Shown piece by piece: positions 1-6,413 of a stretch of 7,499 bases of DNA. The notes beneath the pieces were generated by a model. It was not told the origin of the DNA and searched no databases. It was given only the letters and a program-made list of their open reading frames with translations. Source of the stretch: Bacteroidota bacterium (GTDB lineage: Bacteria > Bacteroidota > Bacteroidia > B-17B0 > Aurantibacillaceae); the NCBI GenBank assembly GCA_023433205.1, contig JAEZDS010000219.1, positions 1-7,499 on the forward strand, written 5' to 3'. A program made the translations under genes and the position numbers. Positions within the stretch are counted from its first letter, which is position 1, and the number at the start of each line of letters is the position of its first letter.

Positions 1-877
1 CATAAGGATAACCTGCGGCGTAAACCACCCCTCCGCTGTACAGGTTGCCATTTTTATCGAAGGTAGCGGTCATACCAAAGTTGTCGGCCACCGAACCTAT
101 CTGCGCCGCAAATACCAGAACAGGATCTATCACCAGTGCTGCGCTTCTGTCGTACCCTTTGGGAAAGACAAAAGAAAGTACATTGTCCTGCAGCTTGTAT
201 TTACAGGGCACTTCAACCGCGGCGCCGTTAATAAGTTGATAGGCATATGGCCGCTGCTCCATAACCTGATTTACGCTTGTTCTGACATGAAGCGCACCAT
301 CACGGAGTTTCAGTTCTTCAGCCCCCTCAAATAGCATACGGATCTGCAATGGATCAGCACCAGGCTGAATGTGAAAATTGTATTTGGCGGCATCGGTGGC
401 CGAAAGTATTTCGTAATCTATACCCTCATAAAGACCCCGCAGCCAGATCTGCGCATAGTTACGTACATTACTTTTCCATTTGTTTTGGTCATTACCCATG
501 TAAAAATTTTCGTAATCATTTGCCATTTGCATCTTTTCCAGCGCAGGCTGCTGACGGGAATTGAGAAAATGAACCTTGTAAGCATGGCACGGTAAAGAAA
601 AATCCTTTTGTTCCCCTTTTATTATCCCCCCCAGGTGAAGGCTGCCAAGTTTAGCTTTGTCATAAAAATTGTAGGTTACACAGTTTTTTTCCAGAAAAAG
701 CGCACCTCCTGGTAATGTGGCTCTCACCAGAACCCTGTTATCCCACTGTCCAAGATTTTCAGTAAACTTTATTGTTGGCGCAACATGAGGCGTAACAACT
801 TCTCCTGTTCTCTGACCAAATAAAAGGGTAGTTGCAAAAAGACAATAAGAAAAAATAGCGCGTATTATTGCAGTCAT
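1..877 (-). CDS. Large exported protein, N-terminal part (DUF7948/SBBP-repeat type), truncated by the window edge
   Basis: Reading the reverse strand from ATG at 877 gives 292 uninterrupted codons to the left edge; the C-terminus lies outside the window. Residues 1 to about 22 form a signal peptide: Arg6, then a hydrophobic stretch ending near LLFGQ. Next comes FTENLGQWDNRVLVRA (38-53), and YMGNDQNKWKSNVRNY (126-141) followed by a GIDYEI motif. The NLGQWD opening, the K(W)xSNV..Y segment and LVIDPVLVFA (248-257) are what I associate with the DUF7948 N-terminal domain of Bacteroidota secreted proteins. DNFGMTATFDKNGNLYSGG (265-283) looks like the first SBBP-type propeller repeat. Such proteins are usually very long and often end in a type IX secretion sorting or gliding-motility-associated C-terminal domain; that part cannot be seen, so secretion by T9SS is inference. 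The start is supported by the signal peptide and by a promoter box immediately upstream. The ligand or role is unknown. Confidence 0.85.
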   Translation of the reverse strand, partial: MTAIIRAIFSYCLFATTLLFGQRTGEVVTPHVAPTIKFTENLGQWDNRVLVRATLPGGALFLEKNCVTYNFYDKAKLGSLHLGGIIKGEQKDFSLPCHAYKVHFLNSRQQPALEKMQMANDYENFYMGNDQNKWKSNVRNYAQIWLRGLYEGIDYEILSATDAAKYNFHIQPGADPLQIRMLFEGAEELKLRDGALHVRTSVNQVMEQRPYAYQLINGAAVEVPCKYKLQDNVLSFVFPKGYDRSAALVIDPVLVFAAQIGSVADNFGMTATFDKNGNLYSGGVVYAAGYPY

Positions 878-880
878 AAT

Positions 881-911
881 CAAATATACTTAATTCTGAT
901 GTGGTTCCAAC
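881..911 (-). promoter_or_regulatory. Bacteroidota-type promoter of the minus-strand exported protein gene
   Basis: On the minus strand, TATATTTG (888 down to 881) matches the Bacteroidota -7 consensus TAnnTTTG exactly. GTTG (911 down to 908), one mismatch from the -33 element TTTG, lies exactly 19 nt upstream, the usual spacing. The box ends three nt before ATG at 877, so transcription should begin at or within a few bases of the start codon, predicting a leaderless mRNA. This is the best promoter in the window because both elements and the spacing agree. The consensus is established knowledge; the start site is inferred. Confidence 0.7.
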
Positions 912-935
912 CCTAATTAAAGGCTCTTAATTTAG

Positions 936-943
936 TACTTTTG
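936..943 (+). promoter_or_regulatory. -7 promoter element of der
   Basis: TACTTTTG matches TAnnTTTG exactly and ends 8 nt before the der ATG at 952. No good TTTG is seen at the expected -33 position (near 913-916), so the upstream element is weak or absent. The predicted transcript would have a leader of about 0 to 5 nt. No Shine-Dalgarno sequence fits in that space; the bases before ATG are CAGTTTTT. Confidence 0.6.
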
Positions 944-951
944 CAGTTTTT

Positions 952-2256
952 ATGCCGAACGTAGTAGCAATAGTTGGAAGACCGAATGTTGGAAAATCAA
1001 CACTCTTTAACCGCTTAACCGAGTCGCGGCAGGCAATAGTTGATGAAGTGGCCGGCGTTACCCGCGACAGACATTATGGCAAAGCCGAATGGCAGGGGGT
1101 AGAATTCAGCCTTATTGATACCGGCGGTTACATTCAGGGCAGCGAGGATATTTTTGAAGCCCAGATCCGCAGGCAGGTAAAAATTGCCATTGAAGAGGCC
1201 ACCGCCCTTTTGTTTGTGGTTGACACCATGGACGGTGTGACAGAATTTGACAAGGAAGTGGCCAAGCTTGTGCGGCGTCACAAAAAGCCTGTGATAATTG
1301 TGGCGAACAAAGTAGACACGCACGACAAAGCCGCCTACGCTGCTGATTTCTATCAGCTGGGTCTTGGCGAGGTATTTCCTGTCTCTGCTGTGAATGGCAG
1401 CGGCACAGGCGACATGCTCGACAGACTGATTGAAATTCTCCCTCCGGAAGAAAAAGTTCCGGAAGAGAACATTCCCCGCATCGCAATAGTTGGAAGGCCC
1501 AATGTTGGAAAATCTTCATTGATAAACGCTTTGCTCGGAGAGGAGAGAACCATTGTGACTGAAATTGCAGGCACTACAAGAGACACTATCCACACCCGTT
1601 ATAACAAATTCGGTCACGATTTCTGGCTGGTTGATACGGCGGGAATGCGTAAAAAGGCCAAGGTACATGAAGACCTGGAATTTTACAGCGTTATGCGCAC
1701 CATCAATGCCATTGAAAGAGCCGATGTGTGTCTGCTGATGATTGACGCCGAACAGGGAATGGAAGCACAGGATCTCAGCATTTTAAGCCTTATTGAAAAA
1801 AACCGTAAGGGGGTTGCTATCATCGTAAACAAATGGGATCTGGTTGAAAAATCTACCAATACCGCAAAAGCCTATGAGGAGAGGATCCGGGAAAGGATCC
1901 AGCCATTTAAGGATATACCTATTGTATTTGTTTCGGTACATGACAAACAACGCATCATGAAAACACTTGAGGTTGCTCTAAAGGTGTATGAGAACAAGAT
2001 CCGGCACATCCCAACCCGTAAACTCAATGACTATATTCTTCCGATAATTGAGCAAACTCCTCCGCAATCAGTAAAAGGCAAATACGTAAAGGTTAAATAC
2101 GTTTCACAGCTTAAATCGGAGGCCTTGTTTATGTTTTATTGTAACATGCCACAATACGTTACAGAGGCCTACAAACGTTTTCTGGAGAACAAACTCCGTG
2201 AAGCCTTTGACTTCAGCGGAGTACCCATGGTAATTAGCATGCGCAAAAAAAACTGA
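952..2256 (+). CDS. der: Ribosome-assembly GTPase Der (EngA)
   Basis: A 434-residue protein with two tandem GTPase domains and a C-terminal KH-like domain, the arrangement unique to Der, which acts in late 50S subunit maturation in the cytoplasm. Domain 1: P-loop GRPNVGKST (9-17), AGVTRD (34-39), DTGG (56-59), NKVD (119-122), SA of the G5 loop (145-146). Domain 2: P-loop GRPNVGKSS (181-189), AGTTRD (206-211), DTAGM (228-232), NKWD (293-296). In domain 2 the G5 position reads VSVHDKQR (327-334) instead of the common SA-type loop, which I take as lineage variation. The KH-like domain spans roughly 350-434, and length is normal. The ATG at 952 fits because the first P-loop begins only eight residues in. 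The two P-loops are also nearly identical at DNA level (967-998 and 1483-1514). The gene has its own promoter and ends directly against the stop codon of the opposing gene. Confidence 0.98.
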   Translation: MPNVVAIVGRPNVGKSTLFNRLTESRQAIVDEVAGVTRDRHYGKAEWQGVEFSLIDTGGYIQGSEDIFEAQIRRQVKIAIEEATALLFVVDTMDGVTEFDKEVAKLVRRHKKPVIIVANKVDTHDKAAYAADFYQLGLGEVFPVSAVNGSGTGDMLDRLIEILPPEEKVPEENIPRIAIVGRPNVGKSSLINALLGEERTIVTEIAGTTRDTIHTRYNKFGHDFWLVDTAGMRKKAKVHEDLEFYSVMRTINAIERADVCLLMIDAEQGMEAQDLSILSLIEKNRKGVAIIVNKWDLVEKSTNTAKAYEERIRERIQPFKDIPIVFVSVHDKQRIMKTLEVALKVYENKIRHIPTRKLNDYILPIIEQTPPQSVKGKYVKVKYVSQLKSEALFMFYCNMPQYVTEAYKRFLENKLREAFDFSGVPMVISMRKKN

Positions 2257-2649
2257 TCAGGGTTTCATTCCAGTATTCAGCCAGCAATTTATCAGTTCCT
2301 TCTGTTCTGCGCTTAATCCGCCGGGTTTATCGGGAGGCATAAAACCATTGGTGCCGTCAATTACACGGGCTTTGATCCTCCCCTGCTCTGCTTTTTGTTT
2401 GAACTGACTGAACGATTCAAAAACAACGCCGCCGCTTTGCAGGCTACTGTTGTGGCAACGAACACATTCATTATTTACGATTGCCTGAATATGTGCCGCA
2501 TATGTAATGGTGTCGCAAAACCCTGCCGCCGGTGGTGGCTCTTGCACCGGAGGTTCACCCTTATCTTTTGTACAATGAATGGCAGAACCAAGTACAAGCG
2601 ATGTAAAGAACATCACGGCCAAAAATTTAGTATGGTATAATTTTTTCAT
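2257..2649 (-). CDS. Small single-haem c-type cytochrome-like protein, probable lipoprotein
   Basis: A 130-residue exported protein. Residues 1-25 are a signal sequence (MKK, then hydrophobic FLAVMFFTSLVLGSA) ending at Cys26 followed by TKDKGE. This resembles a lipoprotein signal, although His at -1 (AIHC) is an unusual lipobox. A Pro/Glu-rich linker (32-40) leads to the haem domain. CVRCH (62-66) is a CxxCH haem-attachment motif, with His66 as proximal ligand; Met104 in GFMPP is the likely distal ligand. Cys45 and Cys122 flank the domain and could form a disulfide. The ITYAAHIQAIVNNECVRCH pattern with a late MPP is typical of short cytochrome-type domains common in Bacteroidota. It probably faces the periplasm or is surface-anchored and carries or senses electrons; no partner oxidase or dehydrogenase is in the window. 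Its stop codon abuts that of der, and it shares an 84-bp divergent promoter region with the TPR/propeller gene. Confidence 0.88.
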   Translation of the reverse strand: MKKLYHTKFLAVMFFTSLVLGSAIHCTKDKGEPPVQEPPPAAGFCDTITYAAHIQAIVNNECVRCHNSSLQSGGVVFESFSQFKQKAEQGRIKARVIDGTNGFMPPDKPGGLSAEQKELINCWLNTGMKP

Positions 2650-2655
2650 GTCAGG

Positions 2656-2663
2656 CTAAAATA
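2656..2663 (-). promoter_or_regulatory. Possible -7 element of the cytochrome-like gene
   Basis: On the minus strand, TATTTTAG differs from TAnnTTTG at one fixed position and ends 6 nt before ATG at 2649. That is the same spacing as the exact box in front of dxs. The sequence 19 nt upstream is CCTG, only a weak -33 match, so the case rests mainly on position and similarity to the other boxes here. Confidence 0.35.
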
Positions 2664-2705
2664 TGAAACTTTGTGCCACAATCAGGCAAATTATAAATAT
2701 TAATG

Positions 2706-2713
2706 TACTTTTA
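2706..2713 (+). promoter_or_regulatory. Possible -7 element of the TPR/propeller gene
   Basis: TACTTTTA differs from TAnnTTTG only in the last base, and its first seven bases equal the der box. It ends 20 nt before ATG at 2734, so a leader of about 15 nt is predicted. No TTTG lies at the usual -33 spacing. No Shine-Dalgarno sequence is visible before the start codon. Confidence 0.35.
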
Positions 2714-2733
2714 TTAGCACTTAAACTCTTCGT

Positions 2734-4350
2734 ATGAAACAACTGCTTCTATTACTTACATTTTGCGGACTGATATTAAACGCCCAGCAGGAAAGAAAAA
2801 GTAATGTCATTACTGATGCCGGCGATGCGGCCAAACTGCTCGTTGCCAAACAGAAATTACTGGGTGGAGAATACATTTCGGCGCTGAACATGTACCGCGA
2901 AGTGGCAATCAGAAATCCTAAGGATGCATCGGTAAAATATTACGTAGGATTATGCCAGTTTAATCTTGATAAGACCAGTGAGGCCAAAGAAACATTGCTT
3001 GCAGCGCTGCAATTAGATAATCCGAAACCAGAAACTCACCTGGTACTTGGGCGGATATATCAGCTTGAGGGCGAATTTGAAAAGGCGGTACAGTCCTTCA
3101 CGCAGTTCCGGGACTCCGGTGCCGGCAGCGAAGAGGAAAAGGGTGAAGGCGCGCTGTTACTGAGCCACAGCAAAAACGCGATCATGTATATGAAGAACCC
3201 TGTGAACGTTAAGATTGAAAACCTTGGGCCAAATATAAACAGCGCTTACGATGATAAGAACCCCTGTATCAGCGCCGATGGCAGCAGTCTGGTATTTACA
3301 ACCCGCCGGCCGGCCACAACAAATTCACCAACCGACGTAGAAGGCGATGGTAAATATTTCGAAGACATTTATATTGCGCACACCGATTCTGCCGGCGGAT
3401 TCACCAGGGCTGAAGGAGTAAGCAAGTTAATAAACACTGCGGCCCATGATGCCTGCACCAGTATCTCGCCCGATGGAACCCAGATATTTATTTACAAGAA
3501 TGATGCAAGCAGCAGAGAGTCGAGAGGCGGTAATATATTTGTAAGTAAAGTGGTGAATGATAAGTGGCGCAAACCTGTTCCGCTTGGCAAACCCATAAAC
3601 TCTTCATACTGGGAAGGTGGCGCCTGCGTATCACCCGACGGTAAACGTTACTTTTTTTCAAGTGAAAGGGAAGGCGGAAAAGGAAGAAGCGACATATGGA
3701 TGGTGGAGAAGCTAAGCAAAAACGAATGGGGCAAACCTGTAAACCTCGACAGCGTGGTAAATACTCCCTATGATGAGGCCGGCATGTTCTTGTCGCCTGA
3801 TGGTAAGACACTTTTTTTCTGCAGCAACCGACCTGAAAGTATGGGCAGTTATGACATCTTCCGCACCATTTATGAGAACGGGAAATGGTCTGCTCCGGAA
3901 AACCTGGGTTATCCAATTAACAGTCCGGCAAAAGAAGGACAGCTGACCCTGAGCGCCGATGCCCGGTACGCCTATCTTTCAAGCGCGCGCGCGGGAGGTC
4001 TGGGTGAAAATGATATTTACAGCGTAGATCTTGCAGATTTCGCCATTCTGGAAAAAGATTTTAAGAATGCCGGCAACGGTCTCTGCATTCTTAAAGGCAC
4101 AATCAGGGAGGGCAATGAAGGCTATGGCTTAAAAGGCGTTGATATCCAGGTAAAGAACAGTGAAGGGCAAACCTTCAATACAACTACCGGTGATCTTGGC
4201 GAATATTTTTACACCCTTCCTCAGGGCAATTATAGTATTACCGTTAGCAGGAAGGGGTATGAAACAGTGAAGGAGGAAGTACAGCTCAAAACTGCTGAAA
4301 GGGGTTCATCGGTAACTGAAAAAGGTTACCTGCTCAAAAAAGACAAGTGA
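2734..4350 (+). CDS. Exported TPR / PD40 beta-propeller / carboxypeptidase-regulatory-like protein, without an OmpA domain
   Basis: A 538-residue protein. Residues 1-17 are a signal peptide (MKQLLLLLTFCGLILNA, cleavage probably before QQ); no lipobox cysteine is placed to give a lipoprotein. Roughly 34-126 holds about three TPR-like helical pairs (GEYISALNMYREVAIRNP, then a SEAKETLLAALQLD unit, then GEFEKAVQSF). A propeller follows with five recognisable PD40 blades: NPCISADGSSLVFTT (176-190), CTSISPDGTQIFIY (241-254), GACVSPDGKRYFFSS (296-310), GMFLSPDGKTLFFCS (350-364) and GQLTLSADARYAYLSS (402-417). Residues about 451-520 form a carboxypeptidase-regulatory-like beta-sandwich (LKGTIREG... 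GDLGEYFYTLPQGNYSITV). This order resembles PorE-like T9SS-associated envelope proteins and many Bacteroidota OmpA-family proteins. Those normally continue into a peptidoglycan-binding OmpA domain, but this one stops at LLKKDK with none, and no remnant appears in the 102 bp before dxs. A periplasmic scaffold or adaptor role is inference. Confidence 0.88.
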   Translation: MKQLLLLLTFCGLILNAQQERKSNVITDAGDAAKLLVAKQKLLGGEYISALNMYREVAIRNPKDASVKYYVGLCQFNLDKTSEAKETLLAALQLDNPKPETHLVLGRIYQLEGEFEKAVQSFTQFRDSGAGSEEEKGEGALLLSHSKNAIMYMKNPVNVKIENLGPNINSAYDDKNPCISADGSSLVFTTRRPATTNSPTDVEGDGKYFEDIYIAHTDSAGGFTRAEGVSKLINTAAHDACTSISPDGTQIFIYKNDASSRESRGGNIFVSKVVNDKWRKPVPLGKPINSSYWEGGACVSPDGKRYFFSSEREGGKGRSDIWMVEKLSKNEWGKPVNLDSVVNTPYDEAGMFLSPDGKTLFFCSNRPESMGSYDIFRTIYENGKWSAPENLGYPINSPAKEGQLTLSADARYAYLSSARAGGLGENDIYSVDLADFAILEKDFKNAGNGLCILKGTIREGNEGYGLKGVDIQVKNSEGQTFNTTTGDLGEYFYTLPQGNYSITVSRKGYETVKEEVQLKTAERGSSVTEKGYLLKKDK

Positions 4351-4376
4351 TCTTCAAAAAGATGTTAAGTCACAGC

Positions 4377-4397
4377 CAGGTTCACTGCCGGAGCCTG
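4377..4397 (+). terminator. Weak hairpin after the TPR/propeller gene
   Basis: CAGGTTC (4377-4383) can pair with GAGCCTG (4391-4397), giving a 7-bp stem with one G-T pair and a 7-nt loop. Only three T residues follow (4400-4402), so it is at best a weak intrinsic terminator. It lies 26 nt past the stop at 4350 and upstream of the dxs promoter box, a sensible place for transcript separation. Confidence 0.22.
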
Positions 4398-4438
4398 AGT
4401 TTGCTGGTAACTGTAAGCTGATTCTCATTTAAAACCCG

Positions 4439-4446
4439 TAATTTTG
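4439..4446 (+). promoter_or_regulatory. -7 promoter element of dxs
   Basis: TAATTTTG is an exact TAnnTTTG match and ends 6 nt (CCCCCA) before ATG at 4453. The in-frame TTG at 4444 forms the end of this box, so it is unlikely to be a translation start. The predicted mRNA begins within about 0 to 3 nt of the ATG. No clear TTTG is seen at -33 (GCTG near 4417-4420 is the closest). Confidence 0.6.
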
Positions 4447-4452
4447 CCCCCA

Positions 4453-6408
4453 ATGGAAATCGTAAAAGGTTCGGGGTTTGATCCCGGCGAACTGCTGGCC
4501 GGAATAAACTCCCCTTCAGACCTCAGGAAACTTGATGAGTCGCAGCTGGAAACTGTAAGCGCGGAACTCAGGCAGTTTATTATTGATCTGGTTTCGGTAA
4601 AGGGCGGGCATTTCGGCGCTTCACTCGGTGTGGTTGAACTTACCATCGCATTACATTATGTGTTTGACACGCCCTTTGACCAGCTTGTGTGGGATGTTGG
4701 TCACCAGGCATACGGACACAAGATCCTCACCGGACGAAGGGACGTTTTCCATACCAACCGCATCTATAAAGGTATAAGCGGCTTTCCAAAAAGAAGCGAA
4801 AGTGAATACGACACCTTTGGCGTCGGGCATTCCTCTACCTCTATAAGTGCAGCTTTGGGAATGGCTGTTGCAAGCCAGTATCAGGGGCTTAAAAACAAAC
4901 AGCACATTGCAGTGATCGGTGATGGCGCTCTTACTGCCGGTCTCGCATTCGAAGGACTGAACCATGCGGGCGTTGAAAATGCAAACCTGCTGGTAGTTCT
5001 CAACGACAACTGCATGAGTATTGACCCTAATGTTGGAGCACTTAAAGAGTACCTAACAGATATCACCACCTCTCACACGTATAATAAAGCCAAAGACAAA
5101 GTGTGGGAATTGTTGGGGAAGATCAGCAAGTTCGGGCCCAACGCGCAGGAGATTGTCAGTAAGGTTGAAAACGCCGTTAAAACCAGTCTGCTCAAACAAA
5201 GTAATTTATTTGAATCACTTAAGTTCCGCTACTTTGGTCCCGTTGATGGGCACGATGTTGTGCGGTTAACTAAAGTACTATCAGACCTTAAAGATATCCC
5301 GGGACCAAAACTGCTGCACGTTCTCACCAAAAAAGGCAAAGGTTATAAATTCAGTGAAGAAGGAAATGAAACCATCTGGCATTCGCCGGGATTGTTTAAT
5401 AAAGAGACCGGAGAGATCATTAAAGTTGTACCGCAATCGCCTGAGCCGCCGAAGTACCAGGATGTTTTTGGGCATACCATTGTAGAACTGGCCGAACAAA
5501 ATTCAAAGATCATGGGCATCACCCCGGCTATGCCATCGGGATGTTCACTGAATATTATGATGAAGGCAATGCCCGACAGGGCCTTTGATGTTGGGATCGC
5601 CGAACAGCACGCAGTTACTTTCAGCGCCGGACTTGCTACTCAGGGATTGGTTCCTTTCTGCAACATTTATTCTTCTTTTATGCAGCGCGCGTATGATCAG
5701 GTGCTGCACGACGTAGCATTGCAGGGCTTGAAAGTGGTGTTCTGTCTTGATCGCGGCGGTCTTGCCGGAGCTGATGGAGCCACACATCATGGCGCTTATG
5801 ACCTGGCCTATTTCAGGTGTATTCCCAACATCATTGTGTCTGCGCCGATGAACGAGGAGGAACTGCGGAACCTCATGTACACTGCGCAGCTCGAAGAAAC
5901 ACCGGGTCCTTTCAGCATCCGTTATCCCAGAGGGGCGGGTGTTATGGTGAACTGGAAAACCCCATTCAATAAAATAGAGATTGGCAGGGGAAGAAAACTG
6001 CGTGAAGGAAAAAAAGTGGCCTTTCTCTCAATTGGCCATGCCGGAAATCTTGTAACTAAAGCCATTGGCAGCCTTGAATTACAGGACATAGATGCAGGGC
6101 ATTATGATATGCGGTTTGTTAAACCTATTGATGAACAGCTGTTACACGAGGTGTTTTCAAAATATGAGTACGTGGTCACCGTTGAAGATGGTTGCATTAT
6201 GGGCGGTATGGGCAGCGCGGTAATTGAATTTATGGCTGATCATCAATACCAGTCAAAAGTTCTGAGGCTGGGGATCCCCGACCGTTTTATTGAACATGGC
6301 ACTCAGTCAGAATTATACGAAGAATGCGGTTTTTCACCGCGGGCCATCACCCAGGCCACTATTAACCTGATAAACAAAAACGCACAAACAAGTACTAAAC
6401 AAGGATAG
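4453..6408 (+). CDS. dxs: 1-deoxy-D-xylulose-5-phosphate synthase
   Basis: Condenses pyruvate and glyceraldehyde 3-phosphate, with thiamine diphosphate and Mg2+, to 1-deoxy-D-xylulose 5-phosphate, the first step of the MEP isoprenoid pathway; cytoplasmic. Counting from ATG 4453 the protein has 651 residues, slightly longer than the roughly 620 of well-known homologues. Visible motifs: GGHFGASLG with His53, DVGHQAYGHKILTGRRD (81-97), cofactor motif GDGALTAG (156-163) with NDN (184-186), FGPVDGHD (261-268), GIAEQHAVTFSAGLA (381-395) with catalytic Glu384, and DRGGLAGADGATHHGAYD (433-450) with His445. A C-terminal transketolase-like domain covers roughly 515-640. LAGADG has Ala where I more often expect Val, a mild variation. 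ATG 4453 is preferred over in-frame TTG 4444, which falls inside the promoter box and would add only three residues. The gene leads a probable operon with the SRPBCC gene 5 bp downstream. Confidence 0.98.
   Translation: MEIVKGSGFDPGELLAGINSPSDLRKLDESQLETVSAELRQFIIDLVSVKGGHFGASLGVVELTIALHYVFDTPFDQLVWDVGHQAYGHKILTGRRDVFHTNRIYKGISGFPKRSESEYDTFGVGHSSTSISAALGMAVASQYQGLKNKQHIAVIGDGALTAGLAFEGLNHAGVENANLLVVLNDNCMSIDPNVGALKEYLTDITTSHTYNKAKDKVWELLGKISKFGPNAQEIVSKVENAVKTSLLKQSNLFESLKFRYFGPVDGHDVVRLTKVLSDLKDIPGPKLLHVLTKKGKGYKFSEEGNETIWHSPGLFNKETGEIIKVVPQSPEPPKYQDVFGHTIVELAEQNSKIMGITPAMPSGCSLNIMMKAMPDRAFDVGIAEQHAVTFSAGLATQGLVPFCNIYSSFMQRAYDQVLHDVALQGLKVVFCLDRGGLAGADGATHHGAYDLAYFRCIPNIIVSAPMNEEELRNLMYTAQLEETPGPFSIRYPRGAGVMVNWKTPFNKIEIGRGRKLREGKKVAFLSIGHAGNLVTKAIGSLELQDIDAGHYDMRFVKPIDEQLLHEVFSKYEYVVTVEDGCIMGGMGSAVIEFMADHQYQSKVLRLGIPDRFIEHGTQSELYEECGFSPRAITQATINLINKNAQTSTKQG
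6401..6405 (+). promoter_or_regulatory. Ribosome-binding site of the SRPBCC gene, inside the end of dxs
   Basis: AAGGA lies 8 nt before GTG at 6414 and overlaps the last codons of dxs. It is the only clear Shine-Dalgarno-like sequence at a gene start in the window, and it supports GTG as the start codon. Ribosomes finishing dxs would reach it, so translational coupling is likely. Confidence 0.5.
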
Positions 6409-6413
6409 ACATA

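Noticed and set aside
45..595. Plus-strand open frames (45-239, 349-564, 371-595)
   Set aside because: They lie antisense to the continuous minus-strand frame that carries a signal peptide and DUF7948-type motifs; their translations show no domain or coherent topology.
1015..1595. Minus-strand open frames within der
   Set aside because: They are fully inside a strongly conserved GTPase gene on the other strand, and their products are low-complexity and Cys/Gln-rich.
1884..1903. Short direct repeat of GGATCC within der
   Set aside because: It encodes the conserved-looking RIRERI helix segment and is explained by codon use for repeated Arg-Ile residues.
3488..3916. 142-codon minus-strand frame inside the TPR/propeller gene
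   Set aside because: The opposite strand carries clear PD40 blades through this stretch; the antisense product is Cys/Arg-rich with no recognisable feature.
4350..4363. ATCTT-CAAA-AAGAT hairpin directly after the TPR/propeller stop
   Set aside because: A 5-bp AT-rich stem with no T tract is too weak for an intrinsic terminator.
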